DNA of 64,000 bases. Origin: an uncultured Collinsella sp. GTDB taxonomy: Bacteria > Actinomycetota > Coriobacteriia > Coriobacteriales > Coriobacteriaceae. This document shows, one piece after another, positions 1 to 9,915 of the stretch (its first letter is position 1; each line of letters starts with the position of its first letter). Position numbers and translations under genes: made by a program. The stretch spans positions 286,430-350,429 of the forward strand of contig CAKULD010000002.1 in the NCBI GenBank assembly GCA_934667065.1, in the 5' to 3' direction. The notes under the pieces are model-generated. The model did no database searches. It was not told the origin of the DNA and saw only the letters and a list, made by a program, of their open reading frames with translations.

Positions 1-2228
<2,228 letters not shown>

Positions 2229-2426
2229 GTGGTTTTCCTTTTTGGCCATCGCCCCACGCCGTGCAGCTTGAGGCGAGTTAAACACAGATAATTGTACTTT
2301 AGCCAAACGGGGCGCAGCCTATACGGTCGACCTCGACCGCCACGTAATAACTACGACCGACCTGCCAAAAAGGGACAGGGTTATTTTGGCAGGTTTTATC
2401 TGGGCAAACGCCGTCTCCCTGCCAAT

Positions 2427-2488
2427 TGGTGCAAACTAACCTGACCCCTTCGCACCAACTTGATGCCGCGGGGTCAGGTTAGTTTGCA
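2427..2488. repeat. Dispersed repeat with 19-bp inverted arms (TTGGTGCAAA family)
   Basis: The arms TGCAAACTAACCTGACCCC (2430-2448) and its exact reverse complement (2470-2488) face each other across 21 bp. The left arm is also embedded in a smaller TTGGTGC...GCACCAA pair (2427-2458). Nearly the same core, with one changed base, recurs at 13837-13869, so this is a dispersed element and not a gene-specific site. Confidence 0.75.
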
Positions 2489-2491
2489 TCA

Positions 2492-2536
2492 TTAAAAAGA
2501 AAAGGGCCGCGCACCCAGATGGATGCGCGGCCCTTA
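2492..2536 (-). terminator. Rho-independent terminator of rpmE
   Basis: On the minus strand a GC-rich stem, GGGCCGCGCA pairing with TGCGCGGCCC, is followed by TTTTCTTTTT. It begins 35 bp beyond the rpmE stop codon. Confidence 0.9.
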
Positions 2537-2570
2537 TGCCATGAATGCGAGTGATTCCGCGGCAAGCTAT

Positions 2571-2996
2571 TTACTCAGCAGCCTCGGTGGTCTCGGCCTC
2601 GGCAGCGGCCTCCTCGACGGGAGCCTCTGCGGGAGCCTCGGCAGCCTGCTTGGCAGCCTCCTCGGCGAACTTAGCGGCACGCTTAGCCTTCTCGGCAGCC
2701 TTAGCCTCAGCGGCGGCCTTGCGAGCGGCCTCGGCCTCAGCAGCCTTGGCGGCCTTGGCAGCCTTGGCCTCCTCGGCCTTCTTGAGCTGGGCGGCAGCGG
2801 CGCCACCGAACTTGTCGGCGAAGCGCTGGACGCGTCCACCGGTGTCGACGAACTTCTGCTGGCCGGTGTAGAACGGGTGGCACTCGTTGCAAAGCTCGAC
2901 CTTCATCTCAGACACGGTAGCGTGCGTCTTGAAGGTGTTGCCGCAGGAGCACGTCACCGTGCACTCGACATACTGGGGATGGATACCCTGCTTCAT
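2571..2996 (-). CDS. rpmE: Ribosomal protein bL31 with long Ala/Lys/Glu-rich tail
   Basis: bL31 binds the 50S central protuberance and bridges to the small subunit. The first 70 residues match zinc-type L31: KQGIHPQY, CSCG near residue 17 and CNEC near residue 37 form the zinc ribbon, followed by HPFYTGQQK. Residues about 75-141 are a charged Ala/Lys/Glu-rich extension, making the protein roughly twice the usual 70 aa length. Translation starts at ATG 2996 with AAGGAG 9 nt upstream. A terminator follows the gene and two small hairpins precede it. The tail is probably an unstructured or helical rRNA-contacting extension, as L17 here has a similar tail. Confidence 0.95.
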   Translation of the reverse strand: MKQGIHPQYVECTVTCSCGNTFKTHATVSEMKVELCNECHPFYTGQQKFVDTGGRVQRFADKFGGAAAAQLKKAEEAKAAKAAKAAEAEAARKAAAEAKAAEKAKRAAKFAEEAAKQAAEAPAEAPVEEAAAEAETTEAAE

Positions 2997-3019
2997 GGTA
3001 GGACTCCTTATTGGTCAGG

Positions 3020-3067
3020 CGCTGGTTACCGATCAGCGCATAAGGCGTCTTGGTTTCCGACCAAGAC
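3020..3067 (-). promoter_or_regulatory. Paired hairpins in the rpmE 5' leader
   Basis: Two inverted repeats lie 24-71 bp upstream of the rpmE start: CGCTG/CAGCG (3020-3038) and GTCTTGGT/ACCAAGAC with a 5-nt loop (3047-3067). They could be a structured leader for ribosomal protein autoregulation. This is inference; no known motif was recognised. Confidence 0.35.
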
Positions 3068-3190
3068 AACAAACTCGGCTATGGTACCACGGCGCCGCGC
3101 GTCCCACAAAAGGTTCACGGTCTTTTCGGAACGACACGAATCTGACCCATCGAAACACATCTCCACCGTTCCTTCAACTGGGAAAATGCC

Positions 3191-3221
3191 GTCCCCGGGG
3201 CCTGAGAAGGGCCCCGGGGAC
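3191..3221. repeat. 12-bp perfect GC-rich hairpin beside the left island repeat
   Basis: GTCCCCGGGGCC and its exact complement GGCCCCGGGGAC are separated by 7 nt and directly abut the left copy of the 64-bp direct repeat. The hairpin could be a terminator stem or part of a recombination site. No T-run follows on either strand. Confidence 0.6.
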
Positions 3222-3284
3222 GTTCGACTGACTGCGGGAACGGCCTTTCCGCTCAATGTATTCGGCTGAGATCGGAAATCAACC
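3221..3284. repeat. Left copy of 64-bp direct repeat, candidate attL
   Basis: This segment matches 7800-7863 in the same orientation at 61 of 64 positions (differences at 3227, 3247 and 3260). Each copy contains two internal TTCGGCTGA-like motifs. The copies bracket the 4.6-kb island, and a recombinase remnant lies just inside the right copy. A palindrome AACTGAAC-TAG-GTTCAGTT follows at 3286-3304. It may be an attachment site or a dispersed repeat. Confidence 0.6.
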
Positions 3285-3313
3285 AAACTGAACTAGGTTC
3301 AGTTGACATGGTT

Positions 3314-3352
3314 AAAAACGAGGGGCGACGCTTTTGCGTCACCCCTCGTCCC
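3314..3352 (-). terminator. Terminator of the small secreted protein gene
   Basis: A 14-bp stem (ACGAGGGG... at 3318-3331 with 3336-3349, one G-T wobble) closes a 4-nt loop and is followed on the minus strand by a T-run. It lies 15 bp beyond the stop of the 114-aa gene. Confidence 0.85.
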
Positions 3353-3363
3353 GGCCGGTTGCT

Positions 3364-3708
3364 TTAGTTGTACACACGGTAGTTACACTTGAACTGGGTT
3401 ATGTGTCCATAGTTGGAGCGGTACCAACCCGACGTATAGCTGATTGCCTCTGCGCCTAGATAGTCGTAGCCCTTGTTGTAGCGAAGCTGACGGTAGGTCG
3501 TGTCGTACTCTGCTACGTAAAACGTGTCTCCAGAGAAGGCTTTGTACCGGTCTTTAACCGTCGAAGCCATGTACGCGGGTTCGACATCGCCTTTCTCCCC
3601 GTTGAGCGCATAGACGGGTGCCGCGATTCCGCATAAAGCCGTTGCCACGAGGATGGCGTAGACAGCCATGCGCGACGCATTGGACTTCAGCTGTTCAAAT
3701 AGTTTCAT
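3364..3708 (-). CDS. Small secreted Tyr-rich protein, function unknown
   Basis: The product is a 114-aa protein with an N-terminal hydrophobic segment (about residues 14-35, ending VYALNG) that looks like a signal peptide. The mature part is rich in Tyr, Gly and Asn, with a C-terminal stretch containing SGWYRSNYG and CNYRVYN, so it has a single cysteine near the end. I place the start at ATG 3708, 8 nt after GGAGG; a GTG three codons earlier touches the ribosome binding site. It begins 1 nt after the stop of the ABC fusion gene, so the two are probably cotranslated. A small exported protein beside dedicated ABC genes recalls bacteriocins of the lactococcin 972 type, but I see no diagnostic motif. 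Confidence 0.7.
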   Translation of the reverse strand: MKLFEQLKSNASRMAVYAILVATALCGIAAPVYALNGEKGDVEPAYMASTVKDRYKAFSGDTFYVAEYDTTYRQLRYNKGYDYLGAEAISYTSGWYRSNYGHITQFKCNYRVYN

Positions 3709-3709
3709 G

Positions 3710-5524
3710 TCATTCACCTCCCTCGTATGTATCGAGGTATTCCTGCTTGAGCGTCTGCGAGGACGACTCGGTCTTTTCCACGAGCGTGCCGGCCTCGATG
3801 AAGTAGAACGAGTCGGTGAGGTCTGCCAGGTCGTCGAGCAGATGGCTTGAGATGAGCACGCTGCGTCCCCGCTCCACCTCGCTGCGCATCGCGTCGCAGG
3901 AGGTTTTCCGTTTTCCCGGATCGAGGCCGTTCAGCGGTTCATCGAGGATGAGGTACGGGCAATCGGTCGATATCGCCATGGCAAGCTTTACCTGCTGCTT
4001 CATTCCTGTCGAGAGTTTACGGGTCGGCTTGTCGAGATATGGGGAGATTCCGAGGGAGTCGCAGAGCGAGTCGATGTCGGCGGCCGATTTCCACGCCTCC
4101 CTAACGAAAGCAAGGTGCTCGATGGCCGATAGCGTGGGGTAGAGATCCGCGCTGCCCGAAGAGCTCAGGTAGACGAGTTCTGCAAATTCGGCTGATCGAC
4201 GTTGGCAGATTCCGTCTGCCGCCAGGCTTCCCGAGCGGATGCGGGTGGGAAATTGGCCCGACAGCGCTTCAAGAAGGGTGGTTTTCCCCGAGCCGTTGGG
4301 AGCAACGAGGCCCGCCGCCGTTCCCGGGCCCAAGGAAAGCGATCCGATCGAAAGTATCGTCGTGCTCCCGTATCCCACGCTCACGTCCAGGAGCTCAAGC
4401 CCATGGTGCTTTTTAGCGGGTCCAGCCTGTTTGGGCGAACGCGTCACAACGGCGCCGACCGCGAAAAGGACCGCGACGTATACCAGGGCCACGGCAAGCA
4501 TCGATGCGCCGCCCGAACCGGAGCCAATGAATTCTGTCGGGAAGCATCCTACGTAACCCGTTGCCTCGATAGGCGAGAACACGGCCAGCGGCAGGAGCTC
4601 GAGCGCGGCATTATGCCCCAGTGCCGAATCGGACAATAACGGGAATGCCGGGGCCGCGACAAGCAACGCGGAGGTAAGGGGGCCCGCGAAGACGCGCCTC
4701 GTTGCGGTCGATAGGACGACGGAACAAACGGATATCAAGGTTCCACCCGCGAGCAGCGCGAGAAGTATGGTCGTGAAGACGTTTCCCGCGGTCGTGGTGG
4801 TGAGCGCGCCGTTATGGAAGAAGGCGATCGGGTACCCAATTTGCCCGAAGCCGTTTAGGACCAAGGCGTAAATGCCCCCGGGCGCAAGGCCGGCGAGGAG
4901 CATCGCGGTCCCCGCGACGATTATCGAAAACACGATCTGGATAAGGCGCCGGAATTTGGGCACGGGCGCCTTTGCCGCCAGGGTACCGGGCCTTGTGGCG
5001 CCGAGCAGGAGTATCGACGAGAGAAGGAAGGGGATGAAGGGAAGGAAAGACGGCGCCGCGGCAATGGCGTAAGGCAGGAAGGAAAGGAATGGCAGGTCGT
5101 TTGCGGAGGCCGGGATATCCGTGATGCCGGAGCTGCTCAGGGCGCGGCAATATGCGAGCTCCGCGTCATTGGTCTCTCGGTCTCCCACGATGGACCCGGA
5201 TTGGAAGCCCTCGTCCATGAGCGCGTAGTAGCTCTCGGCAGAATCGAGAAAGGCGGCGTCGGTTTGAGCGGCGAGGGCGGCGTTCGCGTATCTTGCAAGC
5301 TCAGCGTCATCTTGCTGCTCTGGCGATAGGTCTGTGCCGCTGGCCTGGGGCGCGCGCGTATTGAATGCGTCGACAAAGCCCTGCATGCCCTGCTTCATAA
5401 AGAAGGGGCCGTAGATGGGTGAATTGAACGCAATGGGGACGGAAAAGGCTGCAGCGAGAACGAGCGTACAAATCCATACGGCCTTGTCTCTTAGGATTAG
5501 TTTGAGAAGAAGTCGACAGTACAT
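3710..5524 (-). CDS. ABC transporter, permease fused to ATPase in one chain
   Basis: The first 370 or so residues form a membrane region: an N-terminal transmembrane segment, an extracytoplasmic loop rich in Asp/Glu/Ala, then about five more hydrophobic segments. Residues about 375-604 are an ABC ATPase with APNGSGKTT (Walker A), LSTGMKQQ (signature), LILDEP (Walker B) and SSHLL (H-loop). The order permease then ATPase in one polypeptide is uncommon for ABC-2 type exporters, which usually use separate genes. AGGTG lies 7 nt before ATG 5524. It probably works with the neighbouring ATPase and small secreted protein, for export of a peptide or immunity to it. Substrate unknown. Confidence 0.85.
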   Translation of the reverse strand: MYCRLLLKLILRDKAVWICTLVLAAAFSVPIAFNSPIYGPFFMKQGMQGFVDAFNTRAPQASGTDLSPEQQDDAELARYANAALAAQTDAAFLDSAESYYALMDEGFQSGSIVGDRETNDAELAYCRALSSSGITDIPASANDLPFLSFLPYAIAAAPSFLPFIPFLLSSILLLGATRPGTLAAKAPVPKFRRLIQIVFSIIVAGTAMLLAGLAPGGIYALVLNGFGQIGYPIAFFHNGALTTTTAGNVFTTILLALLAGGTLISVCSVVLSTATRRVFAGPLTSALLVAAPAFPLLSDSALGHNAALELLPLAVFSPIEATGYVGCFPTEFIGSGSGGASMLAVALVYVAVLFAVGAVVTRSPKQAGPAKKHHGLELLDVSVGYGSTTILSIGSLSLGPGTAAGLVAPNGSGKTTLLEALSGQFPTRIRSGSLAADGICQRRSAEFAELVYLSSSGSADLYPTLSAIEHLAFVREAWKSAADIDSLCDSLGISPYLDKPTRKLSTGMKQQVKLAMAISTDCPYLILDEPLNGLDPGKRKTSCDAMRSEVERGRSVLISSHLLDDLADLTDSFYFIEAGTLVEKTESSSQTLKQEYLDTYEGGE

Positions 5525-5674
5525 TCAGAAGCACCTACGTTCCTCAAAGAATTGTTAGATTAAAAGTAACAGACCGGATGAAGATACGTGCGACGGGGGC
5601 GAGGCGAATGGCTGAACGGTATCGATATGCGGGTTTAACGGCATATCGACCACATAGATTATTAACTTGCATTT

Positions 5675-6415
5675 CTACCCGCCCTTTTCGTAGAGTCGCC
5701 GATACGTGCTTAGCGCACCCTCGGCGCGTCCGGCAGGCTTTGCGAAATGGGATCCAGGAGACTTCGGCGCAGCATCATCTTGCGGAATGCTTCTAATGAG
5801 CCTCCCATCCTTCAAAAACAGAATCTCATCGCACAGCCTATCGACCGAATCCAAGATGTGGGATGACATGATGATGCACGTACCAGAATCGGCCAGCTTC
5901 CTGAGAATCTCGGAATGCAAGTCCACCCTGCTGGGGTCGAGCGCGTTCATGGGCTCATCTAATAGAAGGTACCGCGCGCCCGTCGCATACGCAATCGCCA
6001 GGGTAAGCTGCTGCTTCATGCCCTGGCTCAGAGTGCGGATCCTCATCTTCGCGAACTCGCCTATCTGCGTTTGTTCCACTATCTCTTCGATATCGCGAGC
6101 ATGCGGCCACATATCGCAAACCATCTTGAGGTGATCTTCCGCACGCAATCCGGGATACAGCAGCGTCCCCCCACCAGGTGCATAGAAGATCATAGAACGG
6201 ACCTCTCTCGCACCCGTACCCTGCACCTCATCCAGAACGATGCTCCCGTCCACGCGAGGACCCGGCAAACCTGCCATCGCACGCAGCAACGTCGTCTTTC
6301 CATGCCCGTTCGGAGCGACGAGACCGTAGACCGTACCCGGGGCAAACTCAGCGTTCACCGAATCTACGAGCACCTTCTTTCCATAAGAGATCGTCAGCGT
6401 TTGAAGGTCAATCAT
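5675..6415 (-). CDS. ABC transporter ATP-binding protein
   Basis: This is a 246-aa soluble ATPase of the multidrug/bacteriocin exporter type. It shows APNGHGKTT (Walker A), LSQGMKQQLTLA (signature), YLLLDEP (Walker B) and SSHIL (H-loop). I chose ATG 6415 because GGGG stands 9 nt before it; an ATG at 6424 would overlap the ribosome binding site. A 150-bp gap separates it from the fusion transporter downstream. Its natural partner was presumably the permease whose 3' fragment overlaps its start, so it may now be orphaned. Confidence 0.9.
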   Translation of the reverse strand: MIDLQTLTISYGKKVLVDSVNAEFAPGTVYGLVAPNGHGKTTLLRAMAGLPGPRVDGSIVLDEVQGTGAREVRSMIFYAPGGGTLLYPGLRAEDHLKMVCDMWPHARDIEEIVEQTQIGEFAKMRIRTLSQGMKQQLTLAIAYATGARYLLLDEPMNALDPSRVDLHSEILRKLADSGTCIIMSSHILDSVDRLCDEILFLKDGRLIRSIPQDDAAPKSPGSHFAKPAGRAEGALSTYRRLYEKGG

Positions 6416-6420
6416 CGAGA

Positions 6421-6722
6421 TCATCCCCTTTCGATCTTTGGAACACTCAGGCGCACCATCAACGGAGATACGGCGCCCAAGACCACCAGCAGAGCGCCCG
6501 ATGCGCCGACGACCTCTCCAAAAGGCATCGCGTTCGTCCCTCGCCCAAGGAACCCAATCGTCCCCACCTGGGAAGCGGGATCAAACGAGGCGAATGGAGC
6601 CAGCAGCGCGACGCCCATGCCCACGCTTTCAACATGAGCGCTCAACGAACCCAACACCAAGAGAACCGCGCAAACCATTCCGGTGACAACGGGGTTGCGG
6701 CTAATCGCTGCTGTCAACGCAG
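6421..6722 (-). pseudogene. 3' fragment of an ABC permease
   Basis: About 100 residues remain: three hydrophobic segments around VVTGMVCAVLLVLGSL, SVGMGVALLAPFASF and GASGALLVVLGAVSPL, then a short basic tail and the stop at 6421. Upstream of about 6722 the frame runs antisense to the Xre remnant and no longer reads as membrane protein, so the 5' part has been lost. The stop overlaps the ATPase start region, as expected for an operon partner. The exact breakpoint is uncertain by about 15 bp. Confidence 0.65.
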
Positions 6723-6922
6723 CGACCGAACTTGCCGAAAGGATTGGAACCACGCCCGTGAACCTGTCCCGTATTAAAAAAGGGCATATTCGCGGCATTC
6801 GCTTCAACACACTCGAGCAGCTATGCCTCGCCCTTCGTTGCCAACCCGGAGACCTTCTCGAAGTCATGAGCGAAGAGGATGCCCGAAAGGAGTTCGGACT
6901 CGATTGGTCCGCCGAGGATTAG
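6683..6922 (+). pseudogene. Truncated Xre/Cro-type regulator
   Basis: Residues from about 6723 onward read ELAERIGTTPVNLSRIKKGH, then IRFNTLEQLCLALRCQPGDLLE, the second half of a small Cro-like HTH protein including the recognition helix. Intact relatives begin with a short first helix which is absent here. The upstream codons to ATG 6683 are antisense to the permease fragment. It may still be translated as an 79-aa hybrid, but DNA binding is doubtful. It ends at TAG 6920-6922, immediately before the recombinase fragment. Confidence 0.65.
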
Positions 6923-7648
6923 AGGGCGGTCGTACTCGCCCTGCACACGGGGATGCGAATCGGCGAGGTCTGCGGCCTTCGGTGGTGCGATGTGGATTTC
7001 GAGACGGGCCTGATCTCGATCAGACACTCAGTGGCGTACGTGAAGGGAATGGGTTCGTTCATCAAGGACACCAAGACCCATGACGCCAGGGGTATCCCCA
7101 TCGACCCGGTCGGCCTACTCCCCTTCCTGAAGGAGACCCACGAGATCGACTGCGGAAAGCTGCGCTTGCGCGGCCTTACCGGGGCGGTCGAGATCGGGGA
7201 TTGCTACATCCTGTCGGAGCCGGGCGCGACCTTCGCGACGACAAGCTATATCCGCAGGGCGTTCAAGACGTTCTCGGAGACCAACGGCCTCATGGGCACC
7301 AACGACGAGCTGATCACGTTCCACGGCCTTCGCCACACGTTCGCAACGCAGTGGATCCGCCAAGGCGGCGATATCAAGGCGCTCCAATCGATCCTCGGCC
7401 ACAAGGACGCCATAGCGACGCTCAACGTCTACGCCGACATCGAGCCCATCTCCAAAATCCATAACATGCTGCGCGCCACGCCGTGCCTTTGGCGCGGGCA
7501 CCTCGGGCCGAGGGTCGATCCGAGTCCCATGTTCCAACAGAGGATCCAGGAGTCCATCGAGACGCTCCAGGCGTTCGGCTACGGCATCACCGAGCCGGAC
7601 GACCGAAATATCGCCATACGCGACGTGAAGACGAACAGTTGGCTCTAG
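6923..7648 (+). pseudogene. Tyrosine recombinase/integrase, catalytic domain only
   Basis: The frame reads LALHTGMRIGEVCGLRW, the start of a phage-integrase catalytic domain, and retains the expected catalytic set: Arg in GMRIGE, Lys in DTKTHD, HxxR in HGLRHTFAT, the late His in LGHKD and the Tyr in NVYADI. The core-binding N-terminal domain is absent because a stop codon (end of the Xre remnant) directly precedes it. The first available ATG is 6953. A 60-residue C-terminal extension follows the tyrosine. It most likely belonged to the element bounded by the 64-bp repeat. Confidence 0.8.
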
Positions 7649-8044
7649 CTCACCGAGTACGCGGCAGTGCTGGGCCCATCCCAACTGAGGTCACGGTGGT
7701 CCGATAGGGGCGCCGCCCGCGGCATGCGCCGCGGAGCGGTATCCCCTACCGAAGGGCGGGGATGCCCTCCGCTTCCAGTTCGGAATCAGCCGTCGGAGGC
7801 GTTCGGCTGACTGCGGGAACGGCCTGTCCGCTCAATGTGTTCGGCTGAGATCGGAAATCAACCCAACACGAGCAGGACACGCGCCAGACGGCTCTTCCCC
7901 GTGCGGCCTTCCCCCTTACGCTCATGTTGCAGGCATGTAACGCCACAGCGAGCGCGCCTTTTTTGCGCCAGACAGGTACAATGATGAACACTGTACCGTA
8001 GCGGAGCGCCCCGCGCGCGCCGCAACCACGCGAAAGGGTTTCCC
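7649..8044. other. Intergenic region at right edge of island
   Basis: This stretch contains a strong two-part hairpin at 7705-7748 (TAGGGG/CCCCTA outside, CCGCGGC/GCCGCGG inside) and the right copy of the 64-bp repeat. The leader of the ACT-domain gene follows, with GAAAGGG 7 nt before its ATG. No gene was found. Confidence 0.6.
7800..7863. repeat. Right copy of 64-bp direct repeat, candidate attR
   Basis: It matches 3221-3284 at 61 of 64 positions in the same orientation, offset 4579 bp. It carries two GTTCGGCTGA-like motifs 38 bp apart. It lies about 150 bp beyond the recombinase remnant. Confidence 0.6.
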
Positions 8045-8332
8045 ATGGCCGAGATCTCGTCCTCCCGTATCGTCATCACCGTCCTTGGCAAGAACCGCCC
8101 CGGCATCGTCGCCGGCGTCACCCGTGTTCTGGGCGAGGCCAACGTCGACATCCGCGACATTACGCAGTCCATTATCGAGGACATCTTCACCATGACCATG
8201 CTGGCAGACACCGCCGAGTCCAAGCTTGACTTCGCCGAGCTGCAGAAGGCGCTGGCAGAGGCCGGCGAGCTTTCGGGCGTCAACGTGTCCATCCAGCGCG
8301 AGGACGTCTTTAACTTTATGTACCGCCTGTAG
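8045..8332 (+). CDS. ACT-domain protein (UPF0237 family)
   Basis: The 95-aa product is a stand-alone ACT domain: RIVITVLGKNRPGIVAGVTR at the start, the conserved VDIRDITQSI turn and a C-terminal IQREDVFNFMYRL. ACT domains bind amino acids or other small ligands and usually dimerise. Small proteins of this family often sit beside a UPF0210 protein, but here the next gene is citrate synthase, 77 bp away in the same direction. A regulatory role in amino acid or central metabolism is inference. Confidence 0.9.
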   Translation: MAEISSSRIVITVLGKNRPGIVAGVTRVLGEANVDIRDITQSIIEDIFTMTMLADTAESKLDFAELQKALAEAGELSGVNVSIQREDVFNFMYRL

Positions 8333-8409
8333 CGAACAAGCCGCTGGGGATAGCCTGACGCGCGCATGCCCATGCAAGTCACCCCGATGCGGCCCGGAGA
8401 GGAGCGCGC

Positions 8410-9828
8410 ATGGCCTACGACGCCAAGAAAATCTATTACCGCTTCGATGACCACTTGAGCCGCCTGGTTCTGGATTACGAAGCAAGCCGCCAGATTTCGC
8501 CTGAGAGCGAAAACCTCTACCACGGCCTGCCGACCGACCCTTATGACGAGGGCCTGTTTGTCGAGCACAATGTCAAGCGCGGCCTGCGCAATGCCGACGG
8601 CTCGGGCGTGGTCGCGGGCCTCACTCGTATCTCGGATGTGCACGGCTACAACAAGGTCGACGGAAAGGTCGTGCCCGATCAGGGCAAGCTCACGCTTCGC
8701 GGCTACAGCATCGAGGACCTAGTCAACAACGCCCAGGCCGAGAATCGCTATGGCTACGAAGAGGTCGCCTACCTGCTCATCACGGGCTCGCTGCCCAACA
8801 AAGAGGAGCTCGACGGCTTTTGTGAACGTCTGGGCGCTTTTAGGCATCTGAGCGACGAGTACGTCAAAGAGTTCCCCATGACCACGGTGTCGTCGAGCAT
8901 CATGAACGTGCTCCAGCGCGCCGTACTGTTGCTCTACGCCTTCGATGCCGAACCGGACGTGATCACGCCCGAGCACGAAATCGACGTCGCCCTTTCCATG
9001 CTCGCACGTCTCCCGCGCATCGCCGCCTTCGCACACATGGCCTCGGTCGCCAAGCTTCGCGGCTCCGAGGTTCACGTGCCGCACCCCACGCCCGGTCTCT
9101 CCACCGCCGAGACCATCCTACAGGTCCTGCGCGGCGGCATGGCGTTTACCCGCGATGAGGCGATGCTGCTCGACGTTATGCTCATGCTGCATGCCGAGCA
9201 CGGCGGCGGCAACAACTCCACCTTCGCTTGCCGCGTGCTGTCCTCCTCGGCCACCGACCCGTATTCCGCTTACGCCGCGGCCATCGGCTCGCTTAAGGGC
9301 CCGCGCCACGGCGGCGCCAACGCCAAAGTCGTGTCGATGCACGAGGACATCCGCGCGCACGTTTCCAACTGGGAAAACGAGGACGAGGTCGCAGCCTACC
9401 TGGGCAAGATCCTCGACAAGCAGGCCTTCGACGGCACGGGTCTCATCTACGGCATGGGCCACGCCGTCTATACGCTCAGCGACCCGCGTGCCGAGGTGTG
9501 CCGCCGCTACGCTCGCACGCTTGCTGCCAAGAAGGACCTGGGCGAAGAGTTCGCACTCATCGAGCGCATCGAGCGCCTGGCACCGCAGGTGATGCGCGAC
9601 CACGGCATGACCAAGCCCATCTGCGCCAACATCGACCTGTACACGGGCTTTATCTACAAGATGCTCGGCGTGCCCGAGACGCTCTTTACGCCGCTGTTCG
9701 CCGTCGCCCGCATGGCCGGCTGGTCGGCGCACCGCATGGAAGAGCTCTTCTGCGCACATCGCATCATCCGCCCGGCATACCGTCCGGTGATCGAGCCGCT
9801 GGAGTACAAGCCGCTCGCCGATCGCTAG
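8410..9828 (+). CDS. gltA: Citrate synthase
   Basis: Citrate synthase condenses acetyl-CoA and oxaloacetate to citrate, here probably to supply 2-oxoglutarate and glutamate in an anaerobe. The 472-aa protein has catalytic residues in HAEHGGGNNST (His about 264), GPRHGGANAK (His 300) and ANIDLYTG (Asp 409), and the GMGHAVYTLSDPR substrate loop. GAGAGGAG lies 6 nt before ATG 8410. It is longer at the N-terminus than the E. coli enzyme, as is common in Gram-positive and Coriobacterial forms. A clear terminator follows. Confidence 0.95.
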   Translation: MAYDAKKIYYRFDDHLSRLVLDYEASRQISPESENLYHGLPTDPYDEGLFVEHNVKRGLRNADGSGVVAGLTRISDVHGYNKVDGKVVPDQGKLTLRGYSIEDLVNNAQAENRYGYEEVAYLLITGSLPNKEELDGFCERLGAFRHLSDEYVKEFPMTTVSSSIMNVLQRAVLLLYAFDAEPDVITPEHEIDVALSMLARLPRIAAFAHMASVAKLRGSEVHVPHPTPGLSTAETILQVLRGGMAFTRDEAMLLDVMLMLHAEHGGGNNSTFACRVLSSSATDPYSAYAAAIGSLKGPRHGGANAKVVSMHEDIRAHVSNWENEDEVAAYLGKILDKQAFDGTGLIYGMGHAVYTLSDPRAEVCRRYARTLAAKKDLGEEFALIERIERLAPQVMRDHGMTKPICANIDLYTGFIYKMLGVPETLFTPLFAVARMAGWSAHRMEELFCAHRIIRPAYRPVIEPLEYKPLADR

Positions 9829-9851
9829 GACGCGGACCGCTATAGAACCCG

Positions 9852-9890
9852 AGCGTGGCCAGGGCATCACCGCCCTCGGCCACGCTTTTT
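9852..9890 (+). terminator. Rho-independent terminator of gltA
   Basis: AGCGTGGCC pairs with GGCCACGCT, with a second inner stem AGGGC/GCCCT, followed by TTTTT. It begins 24 bp after the citrate synthase stop codon. Confidence 0.93.
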
Positions 9891-9915
9891 ATGCCAGTAG
9901 AAAGGGCTGCATCGA

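Larger units (their letters stand above)
2229..2570. other. Intergenic region with repeats between secA and rpmE
   Basis: This 342-bp stretch has no credible gene. It holds the secA upstream region, a hairpin-forming CTGCCAAAA...TTTTGGCAG pair around 2364-2395, a 19-bp inverted repeat at 2430-2488 and the rpmE terminator at its right end. The inverted repeats resemble small dispersed repeats that recur at 13.8 kb. Confidence 0.6.
3221..7863. mobile_element. Putative degenerate integrative element with ABC transporter cargo
   Basis: The 4.6-kb interval is bounded by the 64-bp imperfect direct repeat. From left to right it holds a small secreted protein, two ABC transporter genes, a truncated permease, a truncated Xre regulator and a tyrosine recombinase catalytic domain next to the right repeat. 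The recombinase at one end beside a direct repeat is the usual layout of an integrative element. Its N-terminal domain is missing, so the element is probably immobile by itself. Outside genes (rpmE and the ACT/citrate synthase pair) are housekeeping. The empty site would be tested by comparison with related genomes. Confidence 0.5.

Noticed and set aside
3026..3286. 86-codon minus-strand frame with the peptide VDFRSQPNTLSG
   Set aside because: The same peptide appears at 7.8 kb only because both lie in the 64-bp DNA repeat; the rest does not match and there is no start site.
7700..7760. tRNA-like hairpin at the right edge of the island
   Set aside because: Stems are present but there is no TTCRA loop or CCA-type acceptor; it is read as a hairpin only.
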